A stretch of DNA of 64,000 nt from positions 1,116,001-1,180,000 of the forward strand of contig JAKCFM010000001.1 of assembly GCA_025041195.1 (NCBI GenBank), read 5' to 3'. Each line of letters starts with the position of its first letter. The stretch's first letter is position 1. The notes under the pieces were generated by a model, which was given only the letters and a program-made list of their open reading frames with translations, searched no databases and was not told where the DNA came from. Shown piece by piece: positions 7,848 through 16,407 of this stretch. The DNA comes from Halobacteriales archaeon YIM A00013 (lineage in GTDB: Archaea; Halobacteriota; Halobacteria; Halobacteriales; Haloarculaceae). The translations under genes were made by a program, and so were the position numbers.

Positions 7848-9273
7848 CTGCGAGCACCTCCGGGATCGCCGCGAGCAACGACGATGGCGTTATCGTCGCC
7901 TGGGTTCGTGTGGCGCGTTCTCCCGCCCGTCCGTTGACGTAGGCGGCCAGCCCTGCTGCATGGTGTGGTTCGAGCGAGACCGCAAACGCACCAGTTAGTC
8001 CAGCAAGCACGTCCCCTGTGCCCCCAACGGTCATAGCCGGCGTTCCGTGCCGGTTGATCCGTTCGTGTCCGCTGGGGTCCGCGATGAGATCGTGGCGGCC
8101 TTTCAGCGCAATTGTGCAGTCGAGATCCACTGCGAGATCACTCACCGCCGCGAGCTGTGCAGCCCTGTCGTCGTAGAGCGTCCCGCCCATTCGTTCGAAC
8201 TCACCGGCGTGCGGTGTGCAGATGACCGTCGCCTCTGCAGGAAGCGAATCAGTGACAACCCCAAGCGGGTCGGCATCGATCACGCACGTTCCGGTGAACT
8301 GTTGGAGATACTCCGTGAGCGCGGCCATCGTTTCATCCGCTGTGCCCAGGCCAGGACCGAGAACGACAACATCGGCCGACGCCGTCGCCTCACGCACGAC
8401 CGAGAGCTGTTCAGGTTCCAGTCGGTCGCCTGGATACGATTGGGTGATAATTGCAGGCGCAAATCCCTGTACTGTGTCGGCGACGCGTTCTGGACAAACA
8501 ATTCGAACGAGATCAGCACCACCGCGGAGTGCAGCCTGCCCAGCAAGGGCAGGTGCGCCGGTGTACGGACCCCCGCCAACGATCGTAACCGTTCCGTGAT
8601 CGCCCTTGTGGCTCGTGGGCGATCGCTGTAAACGGCGAAGGTCGCCGCACTCGACGACGGTTTCAGCGAGTTCGGGGATGCCGATGTCTGCAACTGTTAT
8701 GGGAACGTCCAGCGCATCAAGGCCTGGTTTGCTGTCGTGAAACGTCACCACATGATCGCTCTGGACGGCAACTGAGTCAGTCGAGCCGGTGTCGGGATTC
8801 ATCCCAGACGGAACGTCGACCGAGACGACTGTCGCACGACTGGCGTTAATCAGCTCTATTGCAGTCCGCTCGGGCTCGCGAGGACTACCACGGACGCCGG
8901 TGCCTAGCAACGCATCGACAATCATCGCCGGTGAATCGAACGTGAGATCGGTTACGTCTCGCCCAATCCGAACGTCGTACTCGCCTTGTTCGAGTGCATC
9001 CCAGTTTTCGCGGGCGATGGCCGTCGAAATCGCTGCGGGCCGGCCCAGCAACAGTATCGTCGGATCGTAGGAATCGAGAAACCGGGCGGCAACAAACGCA
9101 TCGCCGCCATTGTTCCCACGACCGGCAACGATGACAACGTCATCGTCAGGACTCGCAATGGTGTCGACCACCCTCGCGATCGCGTTGCCGGCAGACTCCA
9201 TGAGCTGTTTCTGTGGGACGCCCAGGGCGGTGGCATTGCGATCGACGATTGCCATTTCTTTGGCAGTGATCAT
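7840..9273 (-). CDS. nnr: Bifunctional NAD(P)HX epimerase / dehydratase
   Basis: A 477-residue two-domain repair enzyme. The N-terminal YjeF_N epimerase domain (about 1-205) has VVIVAGRGNNGGDAFVAAR. The C-terminal ribokinase-like dehydratase domain (about 215-475) has VTIVGGGPYTGAPALAGQAALRGGADLV, CTPHAGEFERM and MTVGGTGDVLAGLTGAF. It restores NAD(P)H from its hydrated, damaged form. The length matches the fused bacterial/archaeal type. Its stop overlaps the moaC start, giving a two-gene operon. Confidence 0.95.
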   Translation of the reverse strand: MITAKEMAIVDRNATALGVPQKQLMESAGNAIARVVDTIASPDDDVVIVAGRGNNGGDAFVAARFLDSYDPTILLLGRPAAISTAIARENWDALEQGEYDVRIGRDVTDLTFDSPAMIVDALLGTGVRGSPREPERTAIELINASRATVVSVDVPSGMNPDTGSTDSVAVQSDHVVTFHDSKPGLDALDVPITVADIGIPELAETVVECGDLRRLQRSPTSHKGDHGTVTIVGGGPYTGAPALAGQAALRGGADLVRIVCPERVADTVQGFAPAIITQSYPGDRLEPEQLSVVREATASADVVVLGPGLGTADETMAALTEYLQQFTGTCVIDADPLGVVTDSLPAEATVICTPHAGEFERMGGTLYDDRAAQLAAVSDLAVDLDCTIALKGRHDLIADPSGHERINRHGTPAMTVGGTGDVLAGLTGAFAVSLEPHHAAGLAAYVNGRAGERATRTQATITPSSLLAAIPEVLADD

Positions 9274-9320
9274 AGCTGGACTCTCTTTTCACGGACTGTA
9301 AGCCTACGGACGGTCGCAAA

Positions 9321-9599
9321 CTACCGCCGAACGCGAAAGTCAGAGAGTCCCTCGGGAGATTCGTAATCGACCGTGACCGAGTCGACCGTCGCCCCAGGAC
9401 TGCCGGTGTGACACCACTCGATCATCTCCTCAACGGCATCCGTTTCCCCTTCGAAGATGGCTTCGACACGCCCGTCATCGAGATTTTGCACCCACCCATC
9501 GACTCCGTGTTCGTTCGCCTGCTCCCGTGTCGTGGCCCTGAAGTAGACGCCCTGGACAGTTCCGGAGACGAATACATGGGCCCGCGTGTTCGACGACAT
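9321..9599 (-). CDS. acyP: Acylphosphatase
   Basis: A 92-residue acylphosphatase with the complete signature: VFVSGTVQGVYFRATTREQA holds the phosphate loop and catalytic Arg, and GWVQNLDDGRVEAIFEG holds the catalytic Asn. It hydrolyses carboxyl-phosphate bonds in small metabolites. It sits between nnr and ogg on the minus strand with short gaps (47 and 39 bases). Confidence 0.95.
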   Translation of the reverse strand: MSSNTRAHVFVSGTVQGVYFRATTREQANEHGVDGWVQNLDDGRVEAIFEGETDAVEEMIEWCHTGSPGATVDSVTVDYESPEGLSDFRVRR

Positions 9600-9638
9600 G
9601 AATTGGAATTGCGCAACGGCACTGGTAAGAATTTGGGG

Positions 9639-10559
9639 TCACACGGACGCTGTTTCGTTCGTCCGTAAATGGTGGAATAAATATGTCTGGGCATAGCCAG
9701 CATACGTGTCGCCAAGCCGAGTCCGGATGGCGCGTGAGGTCTCGGCATAGCTTCCGCGATCACAGTCGGGAAATCGGTCGGCAATTGCACGACGAATCCA
9801 CGTATCGAGCGGAACGGCCTCCAGAAAGTCAAGCGAAAACAACAGCACACAGTCTGCCACTTTCTCGCCGACACCGACGAACTCCGTGAGTGACCGCCGA
9901 GCCGCCTCGTACGATAGGTTCTGGACATCAGTCGGATCGCGTGTGCCCGAAGCGACCATTGCTGCGCTCTCACGCACGTAAGGTGCACGATAGCCGAGCT
10001 TGAGTGATCTGAGCGCCGACTCTGACGCGCTGGCTAGCTGTTCAGGTGTCGGAAAGGCGTGATACGTTGCTCCATCGAATGTCACACTGGTTCCGAACGA
10101 TTCGGCGAGCCGTCGTTGCATCTGGTGGATGCGCGACACCCGCATCTGAGCCGAACAGATGAACGAGATGAGCGTCGGAAACGGCGGATCGCGGACGAGT
10201 CGCATCCCATCGAATCTCTCAAGCGCCCTCGACAACGCTGGCTCCTCTGGAAACGATTCGATGATCGCATCGAGATCATCATCGAGTCGTAACAACGCAC
10301 AGAGCTCATCGTGCGCATCGATCGAAGATTCCCATTCGAGTCGATCGTCAGTCTGCCTGACGCGCACGAAGGCTTCCGTCCCGACCACCGACCGTGGGAT
10401 GACTGTGTGATACCAGGCCGTGGAACCAACCGCACCTGGGCGCTCATACATTCGACCGTCAGCTCGATCCCAGGTGTAACTTTGCCCACTCTCTAGTGTC
10501 GACTGTAAGTCGAACGATCCGACACGTTCCAGAGAAATTGTCCCCGATTCCATTAACAC
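9639..10559 (-). CDS. ogg: 8-oxoguanine DNA glycosylase (Ogg1-like)
   Basis: A 306-residue helix-hairpin-helix GPD glycosylase/AP lyase of base excision repair. The N-terminal OGG_N-like domain (residues 1-110) is followed by the HhH-GPD domain, where FVGVGEKVADCVLLFSLD supplies the hairpin and the catalytic Lys and AVPLDTWIRR the catalytic Asp. The order and spacing match Ogg1 rather than MutY or Nth; no Fe-S cluster cysteines are seen. A second ATG two codons in (10553) is an alternative start. Confidence 0.92.
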   Translation of the reverse strand: MLMESGTISLERVGSFDLQSTLESGQSYTWDRADGRMYERPGAVGSTAWYHTVIPRSVVGTEAFVRVRQTDDRLEWESSIDAHDELCALLRLDDDLDAIIESFPEEPALSRALERFDGMRLVRDPPFPTLISFICSAQMRVSRIHQMQRRLAESFGTSVTFDGATYHAFPTPEQLASASESALRSLKLGYRAPYVRESAAMVASGTRDPTDVQNLSYEAARRSLTEFVGVGEKVADCVLLFSLDFLEAVPLDTWIRRAIADRFPDCDRGSYAETSRAIRTRLGDTYAGYAQTYLFHHLRTNETASV

Positions 10560-10634
10560 ATCAGAGGGGCGAGATGGTTTTCGAGCTTTCGATCGAGGCG
10601 AAGGTTCATACGGTCAGACAGCGAAAAGGAAACT

Positions 10635-11120
10635 ATGGACTGTCGCGTCGTCGTCGAGGCGGCGATTCCCGTCTACGATGTCGGCTCTGCCGATGAAGCC
10701 GTGCGCATCGCAATTTCGAAGACAGGTGACATGCTCAATCCAGATCTCAACTACGTTGAGATTTCGATGAGTGAACGCACGTGTCCCCACTGCGAGGAGT
10801 CACACGATCCCGCATTCGTGGCAGCCGATGAGGCACTCGTCGCACTCGAACTCGAAATGACGGTGTTCAACGTCGAAGATGGTGAACATGCCTCTCGGAT
10901 TGCACGGAAAGAAATCGGACAGCGGATGCAGAAAGTACCACTCGATATCGTCGGTGTAGAGCGAGTCGAATCAGACGATGATAGCACATCGTCGGATGAG
11001 GAATCCGATACCCAGTCACTCGACGAATCAGCCGAGGACGCAACGCCCGACACCTCCGATCCCGAATCGGACGACGAAACACCAGTCCCTGAGTTCGAAG
11101 ACGTTTTCGACGAAGACTAA
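10635..11120 (+). CDS. DUF555 (UPF0212) family protein
   Basis: 161 residues. The conserved archaeal DUF555 domain fills residues 1-115 (MDCRVVVEAAIPVYDV, DMLNPDLNYVEI, TCPHCEESHDPAFVAADEALVAL) and includes a CxxC pair suggesting a metal site. The last 45 residues are a low-complexity acidic tail of Asp, Ser and Glu, a haloarchaeal addition. Function is unknown. The gene diverges from ogg, and an oligo-T stretch 12 bases after the stop probably terminates it. Confidence 0.88.
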   Translation: MDCRVVVEAAIPVYDVGSADEAVRIAISKTGDMLNPDLNYVEISMSERTCPHCEESHDPAFVAADEALVALELEMTVFNVEDGEHASRIARKEIGQRMQKVPLDIVGVERVESDDDSTSSDEESDTQSLDESAEDATPDTSDPESDDETPVPEFEDVFDED

Positions 11121-11131
11121 TCGGGGACAGA

Positions 11132-11138
11132 TTTTTTT
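11132..11138 (+). terminator. Oligo-T terminator after the DUF555 gene
   Basis: A run of seven T follows 12 bases after the DUF555 stop codon, preceded by a GC-containing stretch. Archaeal RNA polymerase commonly terminates at such T-runs without a stem, so this is a plausible intrinsic terminator. Confidence 0.5.
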
Positions 11139-11237
11139 ACACACCGACGACACTGGTCGTCGGTATGGTACCCATACCTACCGGTCAAAGCAGGTCGTCA
11201 CTACCCGAAGAACGAACATCACCGCACGCCAGCAATA

Positions 11238-11474
11238 TCAATCAGCAGTTGCAGAAATGGGCTGCTCCTCAACGACAGTAATTTCGCTTGTAATTCCCTG
11301 CGCCAACGCAAAAACAGCTTCTTTGTGATCGGTTTTTGATTTATGAATTGATGTCGGCTGCACACCGAGGTCGTCGTAGGCAGTATGATCGACCTTATTG
11401 TCGCTTCGAAGTTCGTAATGATTGGCTACCTCTGCGAGCAGACCGTGAAGGTGGATCAACTCCTGCTTTTTCAT
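11238..11474 (-). CDS. UPF0058 family protein
   Basis: 78 residues starting MKKQELIHLHGLLAEVANHYE, which is the conserved N-terminus of archaeal UPF0058. The frame opens four codons earlier at 11486, but the MKKQEL start is the family norm. Two His residues in HLHGLL and the segment HKSKTDHKEAVFALAQGI are typical. The protein is small, probably helical, of unknown function. It reads on its own between intergenic stretches. Confidence 0.82.
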   Translation of the reverse strand: MKKQELIHLHGLLAEVANHYELRSDNKVDHTAYDDLGVQPTSIHKSKTDHKEAVFALAQGITSEITVVEEQPISATAD

Positions 11475-11681
11475 GGTCGGAAACACATAGTAACTCCGGG
11501 CATATAGTATTACCCTGAGTCACGTTACCACATGTCGGCAATAGAGCGTCTGTGAAGCCTGCTCATAGGGGTTTCATCGTTCTGGAGAGTAACCAGTGGA
11601 AAGAATGGTGCACGATTCATTAAACAATGTATATCAACTACGCTACTCATAGGATCGTCCTACCGAGGGAATAAGTGTAGG

Positions 11682-11864
11682 TTACGAAAATTGTTTCATG
11701 GTTTCGAGATCGTGTTCGGTACGGGCGAACTCCGCGAGTGATTTGGTTGACCCACAATCTGGGCAATCGAAGTCGTCGTTTGCCTCTGGAAGCGTTCCAG
11801 GTCGGCCGGTCCACTGTTTCGAACAGTTCGGACACTGGAGTCGAACGTAGGTTTCTGGTGGCAT
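11682..11864 (-). CDS. Small haloarchaeal zinc-ribbon protein
   Basis: About 60 residues with two cysteine pairs, CPNCSKQW and CPDCGST, forming a probable zinc ribbon. The sequence MPPETYVRLQCPNC is a typical start for a haloarchaea-restricted family (DUF7836-like, by memory). Alternative starts lie two codons upstream (11870) and slightly beyond. Such proteins are often nucleic-acid or transcription-linked, but nothing here proves it. It is convergent with no neighbour and about 200 bases from UPF0058. Confidence 0.65.
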   Translation of the reverse strand: MPPETYVRLQCPNCSKQWTGRPGTLPEANDDFDCPDCGSTKSLAEFARTEHDLETMKQFS

Positions 11865-12008
11865 ACCCACTGGTGGAGAGCCACTGCAAAAAAGATTGGC
11901 GCGGCGCTACCGCTCTGCCGTGTTGTTTGTCGTTCGAAGAATACGACTTAGAAACCGCCGTTAGCTATCAACGAGTCGATCGACTGCCACCGAACCGAAC
12001 GAGAGAGA

Positions 12009-12989
12009 TCAGGCAGATGGATTGGCATCGGCTTCGAGGATCTCCTTATAGCGGTTGCGGATCGTCACTTCTGAGATGTTCGCCACCTCGGAGACGTCGC
12101 TCTGTGTCACCTTCTGATTACACAGCAGCGATGCGGCGTAGATGGCCGCCGCTGCGAGGCCAACCGGGCTCTTCCCACTGAGGATACCCGCTTCTCGGGC
12201 ATTGCCGATCAGCGTACGTGCGCGCCGTGTGACCTCTTCAGTAAGATCGAGATCGCTGGCGAATCGAGGGACGTAGCTTTCTGGATCAGCGGGCTTGATC
12301 TCCAGGTTGAGCTGCCGGACGACGTATCGATACGTCCGCGTGAGCTCCATTTTATCGACACGCGAAACCATCGTGATCTCATCGAGGCTGCGCGGCGTTC
12401 CGGCCTGTCGCGCCGATGCGTACAGTGCGGCCGTCGCGACACCCTCGATTGAGCGTCCCGGGAGCAGATTGTCCGACAGTGCGCGTCGATAGATGACACT
12501 CGCAGTTTCACGGACGGTCTCGGGCAGTCCGAGCGCAGAGGCCATCCGGTCGATCTCACCGAGTGCCTGTTTCAGGTTTCGTTCTTTCGAGTCACGGGTT
12601 CGGAACCGCTCGTTCCACGTCCGAAGTCGCTGCATCTTCTGGCGCTGTCGGGACGAGAGCGAGTTACCGTACGCGTCTTTGTTCTGCCAGCCAATGTTGG
12701 TAGACAGCCCCTTGTCGTGCATCATCGTCGTGGTTGGGGCACCAACACGGCTCTTCTGGTCTTTTTCCTGTGCGTCGAATGCTCGCCACTCCGGTCCGCG
12801 GTCGATCGAATCTTCTTCGACCACGAGCCCGCACTCTTCACACACCGTTTCACCGTGTTCGGAGTCGGTGATCAACCGGCCACCACACTCCGGACACGTC
12901 GACACCGATTCGGATTCGGATTCTGTTTCCTCCTCCGTGGTGGACTCGGTCGTCTCCTTCGTGTATTCTCGAATTGTTGAATCACTCAT
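12009..12989 (-). CDS. tfb: Transcription initiation factor IIB (TFB)
   Basis: A 326-residue general transcription factor that binds TBP-DNA and recruits RNA polymerase. After an acidic, Ser/Thr/Glu-rich N-terminus come the zinc ribbon (CPECGGRLI then CEECGLVVEEDSIDRGPEWRAF), the B-finger region, and two cyclin repeats (about 125-215 and 220-310) ending in the BRE-reading HTH VTQSDVSEVANISEVTIRNRYKEI. The start at 12989 (MSDSTIREYTKE) is preferred to the in-frame 13052 because a TATA-like TTTATTTA lies 30 bases upstream. Haloarchaea usually carry several tfb paralogues, so this is one of a set. Confidence 0.95.
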   Translation of the reverse strand: MSDSTIREYTKETTESTTEEETESESESVSTCPECGGRLITDSEHGETVCEECGLVVEEDSIDRGPEWRAFDAQEKDQKSRVGAPTTTMMHDKGLSTNIGWQNKDAYGNSLSSRQRQKMQRLRTWNERFRTRDSKERNLKQALGEIDRMASALGLPETVRETASVIYRRALSDNLLPGRSIEGVATAALYASARQAGTPRSLDEITMVSRVDKMELTRTYRYVVRQLNLEIKPADPESYVPRFASDLDLTEEVTRRARTLIGNAREAGILSGKSPVGLAAAAIYAASLLCNQKVTQSDVSEVANISEVTIRNRYKEILEADANPSA

Positions 12990-13018
12990 GGTTTCACCAG
13001 ATGAGCACGGCTCGCGGG

Positions 13019-13026
13019 TAAATAAA
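13019..13026 (-). promoter_or_regulatory. TATA box of tfb
   Basis: On the minus strand TTTATTTA is centred about 33 bases upstream of the tfb ATG at 12989, the spacing expected for a near-leaderless haloarchaeal transcript. A second AT-rich element, TTTATATAG, lies farther upstream near 13078-13086 and could drive a longer transcript. Confidence 0.5.
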
Positions 13027-13125
13027 CCAGGACCCACGCCCGCACCAATCACCTAACACACAGTAAGTCCGTAAACTATATAAATATTTCGACATCCTAA
13101 ATGGGTAAATCGCCATACGGCAGAG

Positions 13126-13144
13126 GGATTACCGATAGTAATCC
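13126..13144. promoter_or_regulatory. Inverted repeat, candidate operator
   Basis: A perfect inverted repeat GGATTAC-CGATA-GTAATCC with seven-base arms sits in the divergent gap between tfb and the sodium symporter, about 140 bases from each start. Its size and spacing fit a dimeric regulator site. Confidence 0.4.
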
Positions 13145-13166
13145 TTCTGGAATTGCAAACGCATCG

Positions 13167-13188
13167 GTATGGTGTGGTAACCCCATAC
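13167..13188. promoter_or_regulatory. GTATGG/CCATAC inverted repeat upstream of symporter
   Basis: Arms GTATGG (13167-13172) and CCATAC (13183-13188) are separated by 10 bases, one DNA turn. A third copy, CCATAC, lies at 13113-13118. The element is about 40 bases upstream of the symporter TATA-like sequence, where an activator would bind. Confidence 0.4.
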
Positions 13189-13226
13189 AGTATTAAAGTT
13201 TCGACCGTGAACTGCAGACACCACAT

Positions 13227-13234
13227 CTATATAT
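13227..13234 (+). promoter_or_regulatory. TATA box of the sodium:solute symporter gene
   Basis: CTATATAT lies 50 bases before the GTG start, predicting a leader of about 25 bases. A GAGGAG Shine-Dalgarno sequence at 13268-13273, nine bases before the GTG at 13283, supports that start and a leadered mRNA, which is less usual in haloarchaea. Confidence 0.5.
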
Positions 13235-13282
13235 CCCTGGGAGATATCACTGAGTAATGTTTAGACAGAGGAGTGTTCTACA

Positions 13283-14770
13283 GTGACGTCCGCGTCAATC
13301 GTGTTGGCAATTACCGCCTTCGTGGTGGCGACGTTCACTGCAGTCGGTGTGTGGACACTCAGGGGGGGAGTCAGTGGAATCGAGGAGTTCATCAGCGCAC
13401 GTAACAGCGCAGGCGCTGGGACGCTCACGGCGACGGTGATCGCCTCCAGCATGGGTGCGTGGATATTGCTATCACCAGCAGAGGCCGGTGCGGCCTACGG
13501 TGGAATTTCAGCCATCCTGGGCTACGCGTTCGGTAGCGCACTGCCGCTTCTGGCATTTGCCGTGATCGGCCCTCGAATACGGTCGTTGATCCCAGAGGGC
13601 CACTCACTCACCGAGTACACGTATGCCCGATTCGGGCCGGTGATGTACGGCTACGTCCTTCTGGTCAGCGTTGGATACATGTTCGCCTTTTTGGCGGCCG
13701 AAATGACCGGTATCACCCTGGCACTGTCGATGATTGGTGGCGTTCCGATGTGGCAGACCTCGGTGATAATTGGCGTGTTCGTCCTGGTGTATACGACGTA
13801 TGGAGGGCTCAGGGCGAGTATTGCAACGGATACGATTCAGGCACTCGTCATCCTTCCATTGCTAGCGGTGACGTTCGTGTTCTCACTGCGGGCGCTTGGT
13901 GGAACAGGTGCCATCTACGAGACGGTCACCGCACAGCAGCCGGAGTTGCTCGATCTCACGTTCGGCATGGGTCTGGAATCGGGGATCTATCTCACGGTCG
14001 CGGTGATGGGCGCAGAGATGTTGAACCAGGCCTGGTGGCAGCGGCTCTACGCCGCCCGCGATTCAGAAACGCTCCGTCGATCGTTCGCTGTCGCGGCCGT
14101 TGCGGTGGTGCCGATGATCTTCGTTGCGGGGTTGTTTGGGCTGGCAGCACAGGGGCTTGGCCTCGTTGAAAATGATCCGAGCATCGCGTTTTTCCTCGTT
14201 GTGAACGAGGTGTTCTCTGAGCCGGTGGTGCTCGCCATTGTCGTCCTCGCAGTGTTGCTCGTAATGTCGAGTGCCGATACGCTGTTCAACGCGATTTCGA
14301 GCGTTGTTACCGTGGACCTTCCGCGACTTGCGGAGCTTGATGACGAGTCGCTCACGACGGGCGCGCGGGCGTTGACCGTGATCGTGGCGTTGGCTGTGAT
14401 CGTAATCGGTGCACAGGGCTACAGCGTCTTGACGATCTTTTTCGTGGCCGATCTGCTTGCGGTCGCCACGTTCATTCCGTTGATAGCTGGGCTGTACACC
14501 AGTCGGCTTTCGGGAACCGGGGCATTCGTTGGGGCGTTCGTGAGCCTGTTGGTTGGCACCGCGGTGTTTCCGATCACGCGGCCATTACTGACACCGATCG
14601 CCGGATCGTTGCCCCCAGCAACGTACTTCAACGCGTTTGTCTGGACTGCCATCGTCTCAACCGTCTTGACACTCCTGGCCATTGCGGTCGGCGACGAATC
14701 GGCTGTGCTCTCTGAACTGGGCGATTCAATCGATCGGCTGGACGCCACACAGGGAGGTGATGGCCAATGA
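13283..14770 (+). CDS. Sodium:solute symporter (SSF family)
   Basis: A 495-residue integral membrane protein with about 13 hydrophobic segments. The SSF core is visible: GGVSGIEEFISARNSAGAGTL near the start, then GAWILLSPAEAGAAYGG, and GGLRASIATDTIQALVI, the typical SSF segment after TM5/6. SADTLFNAISSVVTVDL near residue 335 is the conserved TM8-loop. It probably imports an organic solute with Na+; sequence does not define which. The GTG start has a good GAGGAG site. Its TGA stop overlaps the ATG of a 38-residue membrane protein, which may be an accessory subunit. Confidence 0.92.
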   Translation: MTSASIVLAITAFVVATFTAVGVWTLRGGVSGIEEFISARNSAGAGTLTATVIASSMGAWILLSPAEAGAAYGGISAILGYAFGSALPLLAFAVIGPRIRSLIPEGHSLTEYTYARFGPVMYGYVLLVSVGYMFAFLAAEMTGITLALSMIGGVPMWQTSVIIGVFVLVYTTYGGLRASIATDTIQALVILPLLAVTFVFSLRALGGTGAIYETVTAQQPELLDLTFGMGLESGIYLTVAVMGAEMLNQAWWQRLYAARDSETLRRSFAVAAVAVVPMIFVAGLFGLAAQGLGLVENDPSIAFFLVVNEVFSEPVVLAIVVLAVLLVMSSADTLFNAISSVVTVDLPRLAELDDESLTTGARALTVIVALAVIVIGAQGYSVLTIFFVADLLAVATFIPLIAGLYTSRLSGTGAFVGAFVSLLVGTAVFPITRPLLTPIAGSLPPATYFNAFVWTAIVSTVLTLLAIAVGDESAVLSELGDSIDRLDATQGGDGQ

Positions 14771-14883
14771 GCGTGCTTACTGAGCCGGTGTTTTCTGCGC
14801 TGGCGTGGGGATCGCTCGGGCTCGTGGCGCTGGTCTTTTGTTATGAGTGCTACGTCATCGTGACGGAATTTGTGGATCGGTAG
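14767..14883 (+). CDS. Small membrane protein coupled to the symporter
   Basis: A 38-residue ORF (MSVLTEPVFSALAWGSLG at the N-terminus) whose ATGA start overlaps the symporter stop. It is one hydrophobic helix (about residues 8-30) followed by a short charged end (EFVDR). Overlap and composition suggest a translated, co-expressed companion, similar in concept to the small accessory proteins found with other SSF transporters. I cannot assign a named family with certainty. Confidence 0.6.
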   Translation: MSVLTEPVFSALAWGSLGLVALVFCYECYVIVTEFVDR

Positions 14884-14885
14884 CG

Positions 14886-15170
14886 CTACACCGTGAAGAG
14901 GTGGCCGTCCGTTGGCACGTCAAACACACCGATTCGTGCGCCTGCATCAAGCCAGGCGTGACCATACGAGAAGGCGGCAAGCGCATTCACGAGATCGTCG
15001 TTTTCGCGAAACTGTCTGCCATCTTCGAGATATGCCTGCGCCATGGTTTCGAACTCCATTGCGCTGTTGCCGAGGGGACTCTCCGGTGGTGGTGCAACCG
15101 TGGCAACGTCGAGGGCCTCTGCGAGCAGCCGTTCGTATCTGTCCGTCTTTTCTTCGAGGTCGGCGGCCAT
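14886..15170 (-). CDS. DUF357 domain protein
   Basis: 94 residues, starting MAADLEEKTDRYERLLAEAL, with the DUF357 core AYLEDGRQFRENDDLVNALAAFSYGHAWLDAGARIGVF. The all-helical domain is archaeal and of unknown function. The open frame reaches upstream to 15317, but that extension overlaps the divergent thioredoxin-reductase gene region and has atypical composition, so 15170 is the likely start. Its stop is three bases from the end of the small symporter companion on the other strand. Confidence 0.85.
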   Translation of the reverse strand: MAADLEEKTDRYERLLAEALDVATVAPPPESPLGNSAMEFETMAQAYLEDGRQFRENDDLVNALAAFSYGHAWLDAGARIGVFDVPTDGHLFTV

Positions 15171-15301
15171 ACCGTCGGTGGGGTGAGCATTCGGGTTAAT
15201 CGTTCGGAACGCATCAAGCGAGTGATTGCGACACGCACAGAGTGCGAACGATTCCCCCGAAGAAAAGCCTGAAATGGCGTCCATGGCTACGTACTGTACG
15301 A

Positions 15302-16348
15302 ATGACCGAGGCCACACATCATCGGCTCATCATCGCTGGAACAGGTATTGCGGGGCTGTCGGCTGCGATCTACGCAGGGCGGGCGAACAATGATCCGCTG
15401 GTGATCGAAGGGTCCGAACCGGGCGGGCAGCTGACGCTCACCACAGACGTGGCAAACTACCCAGGGTTTCCGGACGGAATCTCCGGTCCCGAGCTCGTCC
15501 AGCAGATGAAAGAACAGGCGACGACCTTTGGCGCTGAGATCGAACACGGCGTCATCGAGGCGATCGACGATTCCAGCAGGCCATTTGTCGTTACGCTCCA
15601 GGATGGCACCGAATACACCGCCGATGCTATTATTGCTGCGTCCGGTGCCAGCGCACGAACACTCGACATTCCGGGTGAAGACGAACTGATTGGCTATGGC
15701 GTCTCAACGTGTGCCACCTGTGATGGCGCGTTCTTCCGTGACGAAGAGATGATCGTCGTGGGCGGGGGCGACGCTGCTATGGAGGAGGCCAGCTTTCTCA
15801 CCAAATTCGCCTCGAAAGTCTATCTCGTCCATCGGCGCGAGGAGTTTCGGGCCGAGCAGTACTGGATCGACCGTCTCCACGAACACGTCGAAAATGACGA
15901 GATCGAGGTCATGAAAAACACCGAACTCATTGAGATCCATGGCTCTCCCGATGAAGGCGTCTCTCACGTGACTTTCGCGCAGAACGAATCGGGGTATCCA
16001 TCGGAACAGTTAGAGATGCCAGAGACGACGACGACGGAATTCGACGTGGGGGCTGTGTTCATCGCGATCGGACACACGCCCAACACCGGCTTTCTCGAAG
16101 CCACCGGCGTCGAAATGGATGCCGATGGATACATCAGCACCCATGGTGGCGACGGTGGTGGCCAGACGAAAACTGATGTTGCGGGGCTGTTCGGAGCGGG
16201 CGACGTTGTCGATTATCACTATCAGCAGGCTGCAACCGCAGGCGGGATGGGTGTAAAAGCCGCACTCGATGCTGATGCGTATCTCGAACAGCACGCCCCA
16301 GAGCAGTCCGAACGAGAAGATGCACGGACGATCGGCTCCGAACAGTGA
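15302..16348 (+). CDS. trxB: Thioredoxin reductase-like FAD/NAD(P)-disulfide oxidoreductase
   Basis: 348 residues. The FAD-binding GxGxxG motif is GTGIAGLSAAIYAGRA at residues 13-28, the redox-active pair is CATCDGAFF near residue 140, the NAD(P) Rossmann motif is VVGGGDAAMEEASFL, and the C-terminal FAD motif is GLFGAGDVVD. ATG at 15302 fixes the N-terminal motif close to the start; an earlier in-frame start (15242) adds unlike sequence. It reduces a thioredoxin-like partner with NAD(P)H. No thioredoxin gene is adjacent. Confidence 0.94.
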   Translation: MTEATHHRLIIAGTGIAGLSAAIYAGRANNDPLVIEGSEPGGQLTLTTDVANYPGFPDGISGPELVQQMKEQATTFGAEIEHGVIEAIDDSSRPFVVTLQDGTEYTADAIIAASGASARTLDIPGEDELIGYGVSTCATCDGAFFRDEEMIVVGGGDAAMEEASFLTKFASKVYLVHRREEFRAEQYWIDRLHEHVENDEIEVMKNTELIEIHGSPDEGVSHVTFAQNESGYPSEQLEMPETTTTEFDVGAVFIAIGHTPNTGFLEATGVEMDADGYISTHGGDGGGQTKTDVAGLFGAGDVVDYHYQQAATAGGMGVKAALDADAYLEQHAPEQSEREDARTIGSEQ

Positions 16349-16407
16349 AAATATCCAACCATTTCAAACCCAACAGAGGTTAAAGTGCCCTCACCGAATC
16401 GGCGGGT

